Assembly: GCA_903885565.1 (NCBI GenBank)
Contig: CAISJI010000173.1
Span: forward strand, 1 to 47,532
Direction of reading: 5' to 3'
DNA: 47,532 bases
DNA from: an uncultured Planctomycetaceae bacterium
Lineage (GTDB): Bacteria > Planctomycetota > Planctomycetia > Pirellulales > UBA1268
Shown: positions 28,410 through 36,769 of the stretch, piece by piece
How positions within the stretch are numbered: the first letter of the stretch is position 1
How the letters are laid out: every line of letters begins with the position of its first letter
Program-made: the position numbers and the translations under genes
Notes under the pieces: generated by a model
Databases searched by the model: none
Told to the model about the DNA's origin: nothing
Seen by the model: the letters and a program-made list of their open reading frames with translations, nothing else

Positions 28410-29093
28410 ATGCTCGACGCCCTGGTTATTGCCCCCCATCCGGATGATGCAGAATTGGGCATGGGGGGAACGATCGCCCTGATGCTGGCCCAAGGACTGC
28501 GAGTCGGGGTACTCGATCTCACCAACGGAGAGCCGACGCCGCTGGGGTCACCTGCCATCCGCGCGCGGGAGACCGCCGCTGCAACCGCAGTGCTCGGAAT
28601 TCCATGGCGGGAAAACCTGGGACTCCCCAACAGACAACTCCGTGCCAGCCTCAAAGCCCGCGGGATGCTGGCAGGTGTCATCCGTCGCACCCGCCCGCGG
28701 TGGTTGTTCTCTCCGCACTGGGTTGACGCCCATCCCGACCACACGGCAGCCACTCGGCTGGTGGACGCGGCCCGATTTTGGGCCAAGCTGACAAAGTGCG
28801 ATCTCCCCGGCGAACCCTGGCACCCGCAGCGGGTGTACCATTACCCCTGCGTGCATCTCAAACTGCTGGTCAAGCCAGCATTCGTCGTCGATATCAGCTC
28901 CACCTGGGAACTCAAACGCCGCAGCGTCGAATGCTACGCCAGCCAATTCCCTCCCTCAGCCCCTCAGCTGAATGTGCTGCAGCGGGTGGAGGCGGCAGCA
29001 CACTGGTGGGGGGCGATGAGCGGGGCAATGCAGGGTGAGGCCTTCACAACGCGGGAGCCGATTGGTTTGCGCAGTTTCGGCGGCTTGTTCTGA
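28410..29093 (+). CDS. bshB1: PIG-L/LmbE-type deacetylase, BshB1-like
   Basis: 227 residues, ATG at 28410 with GGAG 6 nt upstream. Zinc-dependent N-deacetylases of this family remove acetyl from GlcNAc conjugates; BshB1 acts on GlcNAc-malate in bacillithiol synthesis. The zinc motif APHPDDAELGMGGT (His10, Asp13) and the second motif DAHPDHTAA (His108, His111) are intact. LDLTNGEPTPLGSPAIRARE, GLPNRQL and the C-terminal YASQFPP are close to BshB1 proteins. bshA and bshC are not in the window, so pathway membership is inferred from the family. Confidence 0.85.
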   Translation: MLDALVIAPHPDDAELGMGGTIALMLAQGLRVGVLDLTNGEPTPLGSPAIRARETAAATAVLGIPWRENLGLPNRQLRASLKARGMLAGVIRRTRPRWLFSPHWVDAHPDHTAATRLVDAARFWAKLTKCDLPGEPWHPQRVYHYPCVHLKLLVKPAFVVDISSTWELKRRSVECYASQFPPSAPQLNVLQRVEAAAHWWGAMSGAMQGEAFTTREPIGLRSFGGLF

Positions 29094-29254
29094 CTCCCGG
29101 CATTCACTTGGACGCCTCTTTTTCGGTTGGATAGCCCGATCAAAAAGACTTCGCGGGCGCCTCCGGGGAAGTGTGCGGTGGCGCGATACCCCCGGCCGAT
29201 ACCACACCTGTGGCCGCGTGCGCGTCCGTTGCTGCAACCGCCCAGGGAGCCATC

Positions 29255-29488
29255 ATGCCATCGCGCGACATTAATGTGATCGCTCTCGTGAAGGGGGAAG
29301 AACGCTACGTCTTCCTCTATGACGACGACAGCCGCGCTGAGGCCATCAGCGTATTGGGAAAGTTTGCGGCCAACCCGGAACTCAGCTTCTCCTGGTACGA
29401 CGCGGCTGTTTTGGGGGACAAAGTCCGCCTGAATTCCCCCCGCTCGCCCCGGGCCCGTTTCGTTCCTCCGGCCGACCGCGCGGCATGA
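29255..29488 (+). CDS. Small conserved-looking protein, function unknown
   Basis: 77 residues starting MPSRDINVIALVKGEERYVFLYDDDSR; GGGAG lies 5 nt before the ATG at 29255. The first 60 residues look like a compact alpha/beta fold (AEAISVLGKFAANPELSFSWYDAAVLGDKVR), followed by a short basic tail. There is no signal peptide or membrane segment. It sits 21 bp before the XerC/D-like gene on the same strand, so the two are probably co-transcribed. I do not recognise a named family. Confidence 0.7.
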   Translation: MPSRDINVIALVKGEERYVFLYDDDSRAEAISVLGKFAANPELSFSWYDAAVLGDKVRLNSPRSPRARFVPPADRAA

Positions 29489-29509
29489 CCCCCACCCGAG
29501 AGGTGGAAA

Positions 29510-30424
29510 ATGGCTGCTCCTGATGGATTTGCGGCAGCAGCGGAACGTTTTCTCCGGGCCTTGGCCGCAGAGCGTGGCGCCTCACCGCTGACGCTGAAAA
29601 GCTACCGGGAGGACCTGCTGCAACTGGAGGAATTTCTCCACTCCGCAGGCTGCCGCACTCCCGGCGACGCCTCCAGCACCCTCCTGCGAAGATACGCCGC
29701 AGGCCTGCATGCCGCCGGCTACGCCGCTTCGACGGTGGCCCGTAAACTGGCCAGCACGCGCAGTTTTTACACGTTTGGCCAGCGTGATGGCTGGGTGAAA
29801 ACCAATCCCGCCAAACCCCTGCGGAGTCCCAAACGAGGCCGCAAACTTCCAAAATTCCTCACCGGTGAGGAAATCGCCACACTGCTGGCCGCACCGCGGG
29901 CCAAGGCAGCCGGAGGCTTGCGAGACCTCGCCATCTTGGAGCTGATGTACTCCTCCGGTGTCCGCGTCCGCGAACTGGTGAGCCTGGATGACGCCGACCT
30001 CGACCTGCGCGGCGGCACCGTCCGCGTGCGGGGAAAAGGGAGGAGAGAACGGCTGGGAATTGTTGGATCGCATGCCAGAAAGGCTGTCGAAGCCTGGCTC
30101 GCCAGCCGTCCCGCATCTCCGCCTGCAGCCGCGGCCAGCCGCTCGCGTCCGTTATTCACCAACCGCTTTGGCGGCAGGCTTTCGGTGCGCGGGGTGGCGC
30201 GGCTGCTGGAAAAACACCTTCTGACGGCCGGCCTCTCAGGCCGCGCCAGCCCACACACGCTGCGTCACAGCTTTGCAACCCATCTGCTCGATGCCGGTGC
30301 GGATATCCGCAGCGTACAGGAACTGCTCGGCCACAAGAGCCTGATCACAACTCAGATCTACACACACGTCACCACCAGCCGCCTGCTGAGCGCCTTTGAC
30401 AAGGCCCATCCGCGGGCACGCTAG
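29510..30424 (+). CDS. xerC: Tyrosine recombinase XerC/XerD
   Basis: 304 residues, the usual length of Xer recombinases that resolve chromosome dimers at dif. The N-terminal SAM-like DNA-binding domain spans ~8-95 (TLKSYREDLLQLEEFL, TVARKLASTRSFYTF). All catalytic residues are seen: Arg152 (SSGVRVRELV), Lys176 (GKGRRERL), His249 and Arg252 (PHTLRHSFATHLL), His275 (LLGHKSL) and nucleophile Tyr284 (TQIYTHV). The ATG at 29510 follows GAGAGG. XerC and XerD cannot be told apart with confidence; no phage or integron genes are adjacent, so a housekeeping role is likely. Confidence 0.92.
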   Translation: MAAPDGFAAAAERFLRALAAERGASPLTLKSYREDLLQLEEFLHSAGCRTPGDASSTLLRRYAAGLHAAGYAASTVARKLASTRSFYTFGQRDGWVKTNPAKPLRSPKRGRKLPKFLTGEEIATLLAAPRAKAAGGLRDLAILELMYSSGVRVRELVSLDDADLDLRGGTVRVRGKGRRERLGIVGSHARKAVEAWLASRPASPPAAAASRSRPLFTNRFGGRLSVRGVARLLEKHLLTAGLSGRASPHTLRHSFATHLLDAGADIRSVQELLGHKSLITTQIYTHVTTSRLLSAFDKAHPRAR

Positions 30425-30432
30425 CTGCTGCA

Positions 30433-31071
30433 TCACACCAATCCGCGACGTACGGCCCAAACAGCTGCCTGCGTGCGGTCGGTGACAGCAATCTTTCTCA
30501 GGATGTTCTGCACATGCTCCTTGACGGTCTCCACGCTGATCGTCAATGACTGGGCGATCTCCTTGTTGGAAAGGCCCAGCGCCATGTGACGCAGCACCTG
30601 CGTCTCGCGCTGCGTGAGGGGGATATCCGGATCGGGAGTGGCCACTCGGTTCGCCATGGTGGTTGCGACCCGACGCAGTTCGCCTGCCCGCGCCGGCAAC
30701 TGCCCCGCAGCGGCGCCGGTGATGGAGCTGATGATCTCAGCTCGCGACGATCCCTTGAGGATGTAGTCGTGGGCGCCGGCAGCAACGGCCCGGGCAACGT
30801 AGGTGGGGTTGTCGAAGGTCGACAGCATCACCACCCGCACGCCTGGCGCCTCGGCTCGAATGCGTTCCAGAGTCGAAAGGCCGTCCTTGACCGGCATCCG
30901 GATGTCGAGCAAGACCACGTCAGGCTTGAGTTTCTTTGTCAGCTTCACCGCCTCGTCACCATTGGCAGCCTCACCCAGGATCTTCACCTCGGAACCGGCC
31001 AGAAGGCTTACCAGCCCCCGCCTCACCACCTCATGGTCGTCAGCAATCACTACTTTGACAGACATCGTCAT
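30433..31071 (-). CDS. NarL/FixJ-family response regulator
   Basis: 212 residues: receiver domain 1-120 with acidic pair Asp11/Asp12 (VVIADDHEVV) and phospho-acceptor Asp56 (VVLLDIRMPVKDG), then a LuxR-type helix-turn-helix at ~148-208 (LTQRETQVLRHMALGLSNKEIAQSL, VETVKEHVQNILRKI). It is a cytoplasmic transcription regulator activated by phosphorylation. No histidine kinase gene is next to it, so it is an orphan in this window. It is convergent with xerC, only 8 bp apart. Two ATGs (31071 and 31065) are possible. Confidence 0.92.
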   Translation of the reverse strand: MTMSVKVVIADDHEVVRRGLVSLLAGSEVKILGEAANGDEAVKLTKKLKPDVVLLDIRMPVKDGLSTLERIRAEAPGVRVVMLSTFDNPTYVARAVAAGAHDYILKGSSRAEIISSITGAAAGQLPARAGELRRVATTMANRVATPDPDIPLTQRETQVLRHMALGLSNKEIAQSLTISVETVKEHVQNILRKIAVTDRTQAAVWAVRRGLV

Positions 31072-31396
31072 TCACTTTCTGCGTTGGAAAACGCGCCTTC
31101 ATTCGTATGGTTTCAGCAGCAAACACCACAGTTCCGGACATCGGCCACGATCCTGTGCACCGCACCAGAGCAATCTCTTGCCCGATTGTACCGATTTGTT
31201 TTACAGGGGGGACTGGTAGTCATCGCTCCGCGATGAGGCATTGAGGGTCGGGAGCACGTTTCCCAAACCTATGCCGCACTTGGAAAAAGGCAAACTTACA
31301 GCCAACAGCCATCGAATTCAACTCTTTTGATTCAAATAATTCTGGCGACCCCCACCGCATAGGGGACACTCTGCTTCGTCGGCTGCGGCCAAGGCA
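31072..31396. other. Gene-free region, 325 bp
   Basis: It lies between the response regulator start and the hemC stop, both on the minus strand, so it should hold the hemC end and the regulator promoter. It is more AT-rich than its surroundings, particularly around 31260-31345. A weak CCCC/GGGG stem near 31349-31365 is not followed by a T run and is not called a terminator. Nothing else is recognisable. Confidence 0.4.
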
Positions 31397-32350
31397 TTAG
31401 CCCCCCCGAATTCGGGCCAACATACCATTGGCTCCTTGATCCACGAGATCGGCCGCCACGCGGCAGCCCAACGCTGTGGCCGATTCGCCTGCAAATGCCA
31501 CAGATTCCGCGAGGATTCGGTCGATTTTGATTTTTCCCGCGTTTTCCACGGTTTCCTCCAGCACGCAGGCCCCCAGTTCCAGGCGGCCGTCGGCGGTATC
31601 GCGCGCCCAAGCGCCGATCGGGGCGAGGCACCCTCCAGCCAACGCTGCCAGGCAACTGCGTTCGGCCAGCACGGCCCGATGGCTGGCCGCATCGTCCAGA
31701 GGCATGATCGCCCGGCGCACCGGCAGGTCATCCTCGCGCACCTGAATCACCAGTGCTCCCTGGGCCACGGCAGGCCAGAAGGCATCGGGCTGGAGCGTCT
31801 GGGTGATGCGGCCGGCAAGCCCCAATCGCTGCAGCCCGGCACCGGCCAGCACGAGTCCGTCATATGACCCCTCATCCAGAAGCCGCAAACGGGTGTCGAC
31901 ATTTCCCCGGATGGGCCGCACGACGAGATCGGGCCGCAGTGACCGCACCTGGACCACGCGCCGGATGCTCGCGGTGCCGATGGTGGCTCCGGGCGGCATC
32001 TCATTGAGCGTGGGATGATCCCGTCCCACCAGAACGTCGAAGGGGGTGGCGCGGAGGGGCACGCAGGCCAGCGTGAGGCCTGGGGTGGGGGCGGTCGGCA
32101 GATCCTTGAGGCTGTGCACGGCAGCATCGATGCGCCCCTCAAGCAGCGCCCGTTCCAACTCCCTGACGAAGACTCCGTCCCCCCCTATGCCACTGATTGG
32201 CACGCTGGTCGAGACATCTCCCCGCGTGGAAATTGTTTCGGTTGTGACAGTCAGCCCCAAACGCTCCATGTGGCCCACGACCCATGCAGTCTGCGTGCGG
32301 GCCAGGGCACTTCCGCGAGTGCCAACGCGAACGGCAAGCGTAGATCTCAT
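31397..32350 (-). CDS. hemC: Hydroxymethylbilane synthase (porphobilinogen deaminase)
   Basis: 317 residues. It links four porphobilinogen molecules into hydroxymethylbilane for heme and other tetrapyrroles. VGTRGSALARTQ opens the protein. Catalytic Asp83 lies in AAVHSLKDLPT. TASIRRVVQVRSLRPDLVV, IRGNVDTRLRLL and YDGLVLAGAGLQRLG are family signatures. Cys241 in LAGGCLAPIGA binds the dipyrromethane cofactor. GGAG sits 8 nt before the ATG. It follows comF by 20 bp on the same strand, so the two probably form an operon; other hem genes are not adjacent. Confidence 0.96.
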   Translation of the reverse strand: MRSTLAVRVGTRGSALARTQTAWVVGHMERLGLTVTTETISTRGDVSTSVPISGIGGDGVFVRELERALLEGRIDAAVHSLKDLPTAPTPGLTLACVPLRATPFDVLVGRDHPTLNEMPPGATIGTASIRRVVQVRSLRPDLVVRPIRGNVDTRLRLLDEGSYDGLVLAGAGLQRLGLAGRITQTLQPDAFWPAVAQGALVIQVREDDLPVRRAIMPLDDAASHRAVLAERSCLAALAGGCLAPIGAWARDTADGRLELGACVLEETVENAGKIKIDRILAESVAFAGESATALGCRVAADLVDQGANGMLARIRGG

Positions 32351-32370
32351 TCAGGAAACTCCGGTGGAAG

Positions 32371-33168
32371 TTAGGCATCAATGCACGGCGAGGAACGATC
32401 GGCCTTGGCGGCCGCGGCCGCGAACACACCTCCCGCACCGGCGGCCAGAAGGGCCCGGCCACAGGCCTCCAGCGTGGCGCCGGTCGTCACCACATCGTCG
32501 ACCAGCAGAACGGTTTTTCCACCGAGAGGCTGCCGGCAGCGAAAAGCAGCGGCCACGTTCCCGGTGCGTTGCGAGACCGGCAACTGGTTCTGCATCACCG
32601 TGGCACGGACCCGCCGCAAAGCCGACTGGCGAGGCAGGCCTGTGAAACAGGCGATGGCGCGGGCCAATTCGTCGGCGGCGCTTGTGCCCCGCACCGCCCG
32701 ACGCAGCCAGTGCATGGGCACTGGTACGATGAGATCGATCCCCCATTCCGAGAGCGTGGCGTGGTGCTTGTGCACCCACAGTTCGGCCAGCATGCGGGAG
32801 ATTCCGTCACCGGCAGGGTGCTTGGCCCGGAGCACGGCACAGCGCAATTGATCACCATAGCCGCCCACAACGGACAAGCCCTGACAACTCTGGCGACGGG
32901 CCCGGCAGGCCCGGCAACCGGCTACGGGAGCCGCCGGCTCCCCACATCTTCTGCAGCGCGGGGTATCGGCCTCCAGACCGCGGCGGCACGCCTCGCAGAG
33001 GCTGGCCGAAACGGCGCGCTGATCCAAGAAACCGTCTGGCGGGTTTCCAGTTGGGCAGGGAAGGCCGGCCTCTCGCTGGCAGATCAGGCAGACGGCGGGA
33101 AACAGCAGATCAACCCCGTCTCCCGCCCACCGGGCCGCCGTACGCCGCATCCCTTCGATCCAAGCCAT
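32371..33168 (-). CDS. comF: ComF-family phosphoribosyltransferase-like protein
   Basis: 265 residues from the ATG at 33168 (MAWIEGMRRTAA), chosen because GGAAAGAG lies just upstream; an in-frame ATG at 33207 is the alternative. ComF proteins aid DNA uptake and are known from competence systems, but many bacteria carry them without proven competence. The N-terminal zinc-ribbon cysteines are seen (VCLICQRE, LCEACRRG, CRRCGEP, CRACRAR). The PRTase domain ends with the PRPP-binding motif VLLVDDVVTTGATLEACG. It is the first gene of a likely comF-hemC operon. No other competence gene is visible. Confidence 0.88.
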   Translation of the reverse strand: MAWIEGMRRTAARWAGDGVDLLFPAVCLICQREAGLPCPTGNPPDGFLDQRAVSASLCEACRRGLEADTPRCRRCGEPAAPVAGCRACRARRQSCQGLSVVGGYGDQLRCAVLRAKHPAGDGISRMLAELWVHKHHATLSEWGIDLIVPVPMHWLRRAVRGTSAADELARAIACFTGLPRQSALRRVRATVMQNQLPVSQRTGNVAAAFRCRQPLGGKTVLLVDDVVTTGATLEACGRALLAAGAGGVFAAAAAKADRSSPCIDA

Positions 33169-33311
33169 TGCTGCTCTTTCCAGGTTCAGCCCCCCGCCAT
33201 CAGACACAAGGCCTCAGTTGACGCTGTTTCACCAAGGGCCTATCTTCCCGCGACTCGGGGAGGGCCAACGGGCCCTCTGCATCCATCCCAACCCGCCAAC
33301 GCGGAACTTCG

Positions 33312-34442
33312 ATGCTCATCGATCGATACATCGTCCGAGCACAGCTCCATGCTTTTCTGATCGTTTTCATCAGTCTGGCAGGGCTGACATTCGTTGTCGA
33401 TGCCTTCACGAACCTCGAAGAATTTATGGCCCACAGTGCCGAGGCAGGCGGGCTCTGGAGGGTATTGGGATCCTATTATGGCTACCGGCTCATTTCGTTC
33501 TTCGACGCCACCAGCCCGATTATTTCCCTGGCCAGCGCCATGTTTGCCCTGTCGTGGCTGGAGAAACACAATGAACTGACGGCCCTCCTTGCGGCCGGCG
33601 TCACACGCTGGCGAATCGCCCGCGCCTCGATCATTTTTGCGGCCGTGGTGGCCCTTCTCGCTCTGGCCAACCGGGAACTCGTCCTGCCGCGGATCCGCCA
33701 TGCCTTTTCCCGCAATGCGCAAGACCTTGCCGGAAAGAACGCCCAGCCCTTCGAGGCCCGCTACGACCATCGCACGGAGATCCTGTTTCGGGGGCGCACC
33801 GCCCAGCTCGGGCCTTGCCGCATCGAGGCTCCCAGCCTGCTGCTGCCCCCCGCCCTGTCTGAGCACGGCACGCAGATCGATGCGGCAGAGGCATTCTGGA
33901 GACCGGAAGACGAGCACCACGCCGCGGGCTATCTCGTCTGCGGCGTGCGGGAGCCTCCCGAGATCGACCGACTCCAGCCGCTGGAATGCGGCGGCACTCC
34001 GGTGGTGCTGACCCGCTCCACCAGCCCCTGGCTGGAGCCGGGCGAGTGTTTCGTGGTGAGCGCCGTGACATTCGAGCAATTGATCGGCTCTGCCAACTGG
34101 AGCCAATACTCCTCCACACCGGAATTGATGCGGGCCATTGCCAACCCCAGCCTCGGGGTGGGAGCTGAAATCCCGCTGCGGGTGCATGCCCGCTGCGTGG
34201 CCCCGATGCTCGACATGACGCTGGCAATGCTGGGGATACCGCTGGTTGTGGGCCCCAACCGCCGCGGCATTTTTGCGGCCGTGGGCCTGTGCGTGGCGAT
34301 GACCGTGATCTTCTTCCTGGTGACCTTCGGCTGCCATGCCTTGGCAGGGAAATATCTGGTCACTGCGTCGGTCGGCGCCTGGGCTCCATTGCTGGTGCTT
34401 GCGCCCCTGGCTGCCTGGAAGGCGCAGCCGATGTGGCAGTAA
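33312..34442 (+). CDS. LptF/LptG-family permease
   Basis: 376 residues, YjgP/YjgQ family. In LPS export the LptF-LptG pair with LptB2 pulls LPS from the inner membrane to the periplasmic bridge. TM segments are near residues 15-33 (HAFLIVFISLAGLTFVVDAF), 60-80, 98-117 and, after a ~150-residue periplasmic beta domain, three more at the C-terminus (MLDMTLAMLGIPLVVGPN, AAVGLCVAMTVIFFLVTFGCHAL, APLLVLAPLAAW). ELTALLAAGVTRWRIAR is the family signature loop. Whether it is LptF or LptG cannot be told, and no second permease is adjacent. It is convergent with the lipoprotein gene. Confidence 0.85.
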   Translation: MLIDRYIVRAQLHAFLIVFISLAGLTFVVDAFTNLEEFMAHSAEAGGLWRVLGSYYGYRLISFFDATSPIISLASAMFALSWLEKHNELTALLAAGVTRWRIARASIIFAAVVALLALANRELVLPRIRHAFSRNAQDLAGKNAQPFEARYDHRTEILFRGRTAQLGPCRIEAPSLLLPPALSEHGTQIDAAEAFWRPEDEHHAAGYLVCGVREPPEIDRLQPLECGGTPVVLTRSTSPWLEPGECFVVSAVTFEQLIGSANWSQYSSTPELMRAIANPSLGVGAEIPLRVHARCVAPMLDMTLAMLGIPLVVGPNRRGIFAAVGLCVAMTVIFFLVTFGCHALAGKYLVTASVGAWAPLLVLAPLAAWKAQPMWQ

Positions 34443-34461
34443 CGCGGCCATCCGCAGCCTG

Positions 34462-35304
34462 CTACGGCTGGGGGGCTGGTTCCGCAGCAGCGGCTTCCTG
34501 CGGGGCCTCAACCACCAGCGTACGGGCCGTGAGCGGAGCCAATTCCGCCAGAGGAAACGTATCCGCCGCTTGATCCGGAACACGCCAGACGAGAATCGTG
34601 CAGACATCCTGACGCGGCTCCGCGGAAACCCAGATCTCGCACACGGCTGGAATATCTCCTTTCGGCTCTCGCTTTCCGGCAACCTCGCACAGAAACTTCT
34701 GCGGGCCCTTGAGTTCCAGCACGTCCCAGCGTTTGACGGCGCCGGTGAAATCGGTCTCTTCGCGAGTCTTCGTCCACTGTGCCGCTCCGAAGGATTCCTC
34801 CTTGCGCACCTGCTCGAGGATGTCGGCCTCGATCTCTTCCCGGCTTTTTTCGCTGGCGTCAACAACACCCAGCGTGAGCACAACCGGTATCTTCGCGCCA
34901 TTCATATCGATCAGCGTCTCATAGGCGACCTTCACGGCGACCTTCACTCCGGGCACGTCGCGCAGAAAGGAAGGGATTGCAGTTTCCCCGTCGTCCTTTC
35001 CCGGATCGATCTGAGTGGTAAAGAAGCGCGGATACCGCAGCTTGACCCTGTCGCCAGCAAGCGCCACGGGCTGGGGCTGGAGCCGGGCATACTCCGATGC
35101 CGTGCGGTATTTTTCCACCGCGGCCGAATATCCGGTCTCATAGCCGCGGGAAAAACATCCGCCGAGCAGGAGGGACAGGAGGGACAAGGAGAGCAATCCC
35201 GCCCACGAGAGCCCGTTGCCCCCGACAGATCGGGGAGTCGTGCCGGGCTGCGACCAGAGTTGGCTGCCGCTGGATGCGGCGGCAGGGGGAAAGCGTGATG
35301 GCAT
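34462..35304 (-). CDS. Predicted lipoprotein, function unknown
   Basis: 280 residues. Of two ATGs (35322 and 35304) the second has AGGAG 9 nt upstream and is chosen. A hydrophobic stretch ends in the lipobox LLLGGC, so Cys50 should be lipidated and the protein held at a membrane facing the periplasm. The mature part contains YETGYSAAVEKYRTASEYARL and a beta-rich region (KVAVKVAYETLIDMNGAKIPVVLTLGVVDAS). The tail is Ala/Pro/Glu-rich. The segment before the signal core is longer than usual (~30 residues). It is 19 bp from the convergent LptF/G gene, which suggests but does not prove an envelope role. Confidence 0.75.
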   Translation of the reverse strand: MPSRFPPAAASSGSQLWSQPGTTPRSVGGNGLSWAGLLSLSLLSLLLGGCFSRGYETGYSAAVEKYRTASEYARLQPQPVALAGDRVKLRYPRFFTTQIDPGKDDGETAIPSFLRDVPGVKVAVKVAYETLIDMNGAKIPVVLTLGVVDASEKSREEIEADILEQVRKEESFGAAQWTKTREETDFTGAVKRWDVLELKGPQKFLCEVAGKREPKGDIPAVCEIWVSAEPRQDVCTILVWRVPDQAADTFPLAELAPLTARTLVVEAPQEAAAAEPAPQP

Positions 35305-35561
35305 CGGGGATTTCTCCTGCATGTGGGGTTGTGGAGCAGCCAGTCAGCCGCGCCCACAACCGCAGACAATCTACACAAAAAATTCACCAACCGTCTCCAG
35401 CCTCCCTGACGACAGCCTCTTCCGCATTCCCCCCTCTTCTCCAAGCCTTTTTTCTCTACCTGCCCCCCGCCAATAGCCGATGACAGGGGAGTACGGCCGG
35501 GGTGCCAGGGAGTCGAAGGCACTGCAGTCGGCCACTGTTCAGGAAGAGGAGTGCCAAAACC

Positions 35562-36002
35562 ATGCGGATCACCACCACCCGGTTCGGACGCATCGATGTG
35601 GATGGCAGCGACATCATCACCTTTCCTAGCGGCCTGCCGGGGCTCGAAGGCTGTCGGGAATGGGCGCTGCTCGCCGACTCCAGCAACGACGCCCTCGGCT
35701 GGCTGCAATGCACCACCCGGGGGGATATTGCCTTGGCCGTTGTCAGCCCCCGCCGGTTTGTCCCCGACTATTCAGTGCGCATTCCCCGCAGCGAACTGAC
35801 CCCTCTGGCAATTGATGACCTCCACCAGGCCCAGGTGGTGGTGGTCGTTGGGCGCACCGGCAAAAAGCTCACGCTCAATCTCAAAGCGCCAATCGTCATT
35901 AACCTCGAAGCCCGTACAGGCCGGCAAGTCGTTGCCAGCGGCGACCTTCCTCTGCAATTTGTTCTCTGTTCGGAACAGCCCCCACTCAAAAAGAGTGCAT
36001 AA
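35562..36002 (+). CDS. fliW: Flagellar assembly factor FliW
   Basis: 146 residues from the ATG at 35562 ([15 protein letters not shown]), with GAGGAG upstream. FliW binds flagellin and, when free, binds CsrA and blocks its RNA-binding action. Family features seen are [36 protein letters not shown] and [22 protein letters not shown]. The next gene, csrA, follows after 61 bp, the classical fliW-csrA pairing. No flagellin gene is in the window. The GGA-rich leader (AGGAAGAGGAG) may be a CsrA site, by inference only. Confidence 0.93.
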   Translation: MRITTTRFGRIDVDGSDIITFPSGLPGLEGCREWALLADSSNDALGWLQCTTRGDIALAVVSPRRFVPDYSVRIPRSELTPLAIDDLHQAQVVVVVGRTGKKLTLNLKAPIVINLEARTGRQVVASGDLPLQFVLCSEQPPLKKSA

Positions 36003-36063
36003 TAACAGTGACCGCCGATCAGGAAATGCCGGCGACACGAAAGGATCAGGAAGGACTCGACCG

Positions 36064-36348
36064 ATGCTCGTACTCTCCAGACAGCGCGATGAAAGCATCA
36101 TGATCGGCGATAACATTGTTATCACGATCGTTGATATCCGTGGAGACAAGGTCCGTCTGGGCATCAATGCCCCGGCAGAGATCCCCGTCCACCGGCAAGA
36201 GGTGTACGAGGCTATCCAGAGGGAGAATCTCCGCGCTTCCAGGCTGGCGCCGAGCGACACGCAGGGCATTGGTCGGATGGCCAACCGAGGCACATCCAAC
36301 GGGCAGCCCACGCCCCCCCCTGCCAGCCGTGGTATCGAACCGCGGTAG
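36064..36348 (+). CDS. csrA: Carbon storage regulator CsrA
   Basis: 94 residues; ATG at 36064, with AGGAAGGA upstream. CsrA is a dimeric RNA-binding protein that blocks or stabilises mRNAs at GGA motifs. The core is textbook: [17 protein letters not shown], Leu4 and Arg6 on strand 1 and Arg44 in [14 protein letters not shown], both RNA-binding elements. Residues ~55-94 form a Pro/Ser/Asn-rich tail, making the protein longer than the usual 60-75. It is co-oriented with fliW, and its own leader contains GGATCAGGAAGGA, suggesting autoregulation. Confidence 0.95.
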   Translation: MLVLSRQRDESIMIGDNIVITIVDIRGDKVRLGINAPAEIPVHRQEVYEAIQRENLRASRLAPSDTQGIGRMANRGTSNGQPTPPPASRGIEPR

Positions 36349-36500
36349 ACTGCCTGCTGGACTGGCTGACTGACACAATCCCTCTCCAGCCGAAAAGCCC
36401 GAAAAATTGGCTCTCGGGACCTGGGCTGGCGCAACGGTTTGACCGGAAAGGCTGATCGCCCCCGACGGCCCACTGCCGCGCAGCAGAAGTCGAAGGGGGT

Positions 36501-36651
36501 GCTAGAGCGGATCCGGGATAGCTATAGCGACGACTGGGCAAATAGATCGAGCGATGGAGGCGGAGGGGTCGGCGAACGCTCGAGGAGCGTAAGCGACGAG
36601 ACTTTTGCCGCCCCGACGCCGACGCTACACGTAAGTCGGATGCGCTCTAGC
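36501..36651. repeat. Inverted-repeat-bounded element, 151 bp, possibly MITE-like
   Basis: The left arm GCTAGAGCGGATCCG (36501-36515) is matched inverted by CGGATGCGCTCTAGC (36637-36651), 14 of 15 positions. The interior is unrelated to neighbouring genes and carries a GC-rich patch and a short hairpin. No target-site duplication or transposase is evident. It could be a non-autonomous element, a repeated intergenic sequence, or a structured RNA. Confidence 0.5.
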
Positions 36652-36656
36652 CGGCT

Positions 36657-36687
36657 GTGGAAAAAGCCATCCATGGCTTTTTTCCAC
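36657..36687. terminator. Bidirectional intrinsic terminator
   Basis: GTGGAAAAAGCCAT-CC-ATGGCTTTTTTCCAC: a near-perfect hairpin with one bulged T, an A run entering the stem and a T run leaving it. That layout works as a terminator on both strands. It lies between convergent csrA (plus) and the thioredoxin-fold gene (minus), where one is expected. Confidence 0.65.
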
Positions 36688-36690
36688 GAC

Positions 36691-36728
36691 GTCGACCGCA
36701 GGAAACGCCGAGGGTTTCCTAGGTCGAC
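36691..36728. repeat. Long interrupted hairpin
   Basis: GTCGACC (36691-36697) pairs with GGTCGAC (36722-36728), and inside it AGGAAAC pairs with GTTTCCT, leaving small internal loops. Fourteen base pairs in total make a stable structure directly beside the terminator. It may help termination or belong to the neighbouring repeat cluster. Confidence 0.5.
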
Positions 36729-36769
36729 GGGCATCGCATCCAGCGGTGACGCACTGTATCCACAGCCTG

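Larger units (their letters stand above)
36349..36769. other. Gene-free region dense in inverted repeats, 421 bp
   Basis: It lies between convergent csrA and the thioredoxin-fold gene. No frame here looks like a protein. Besides the repeat and hairpins listed separately, CCAGCC (36386-36391) can pair with GGCTGG (36424-36429) around an inner CCCGA/TCGGG stem. Also ACGCTC-GAG-GAGCGT forms a short stem near 36579-36593. GGCTGTGGA at 36653-36661 is repeated inverted at 36759-36767, and GGATGCG at 36638-36644 is repeated inverted at 36735-36741. Confidence 0.6.

Noticed and set aside
31349..31365. CCCC/GGGG stem just after hemC, possible terminator
   Set aside because: Only four pairs with no T run after it.
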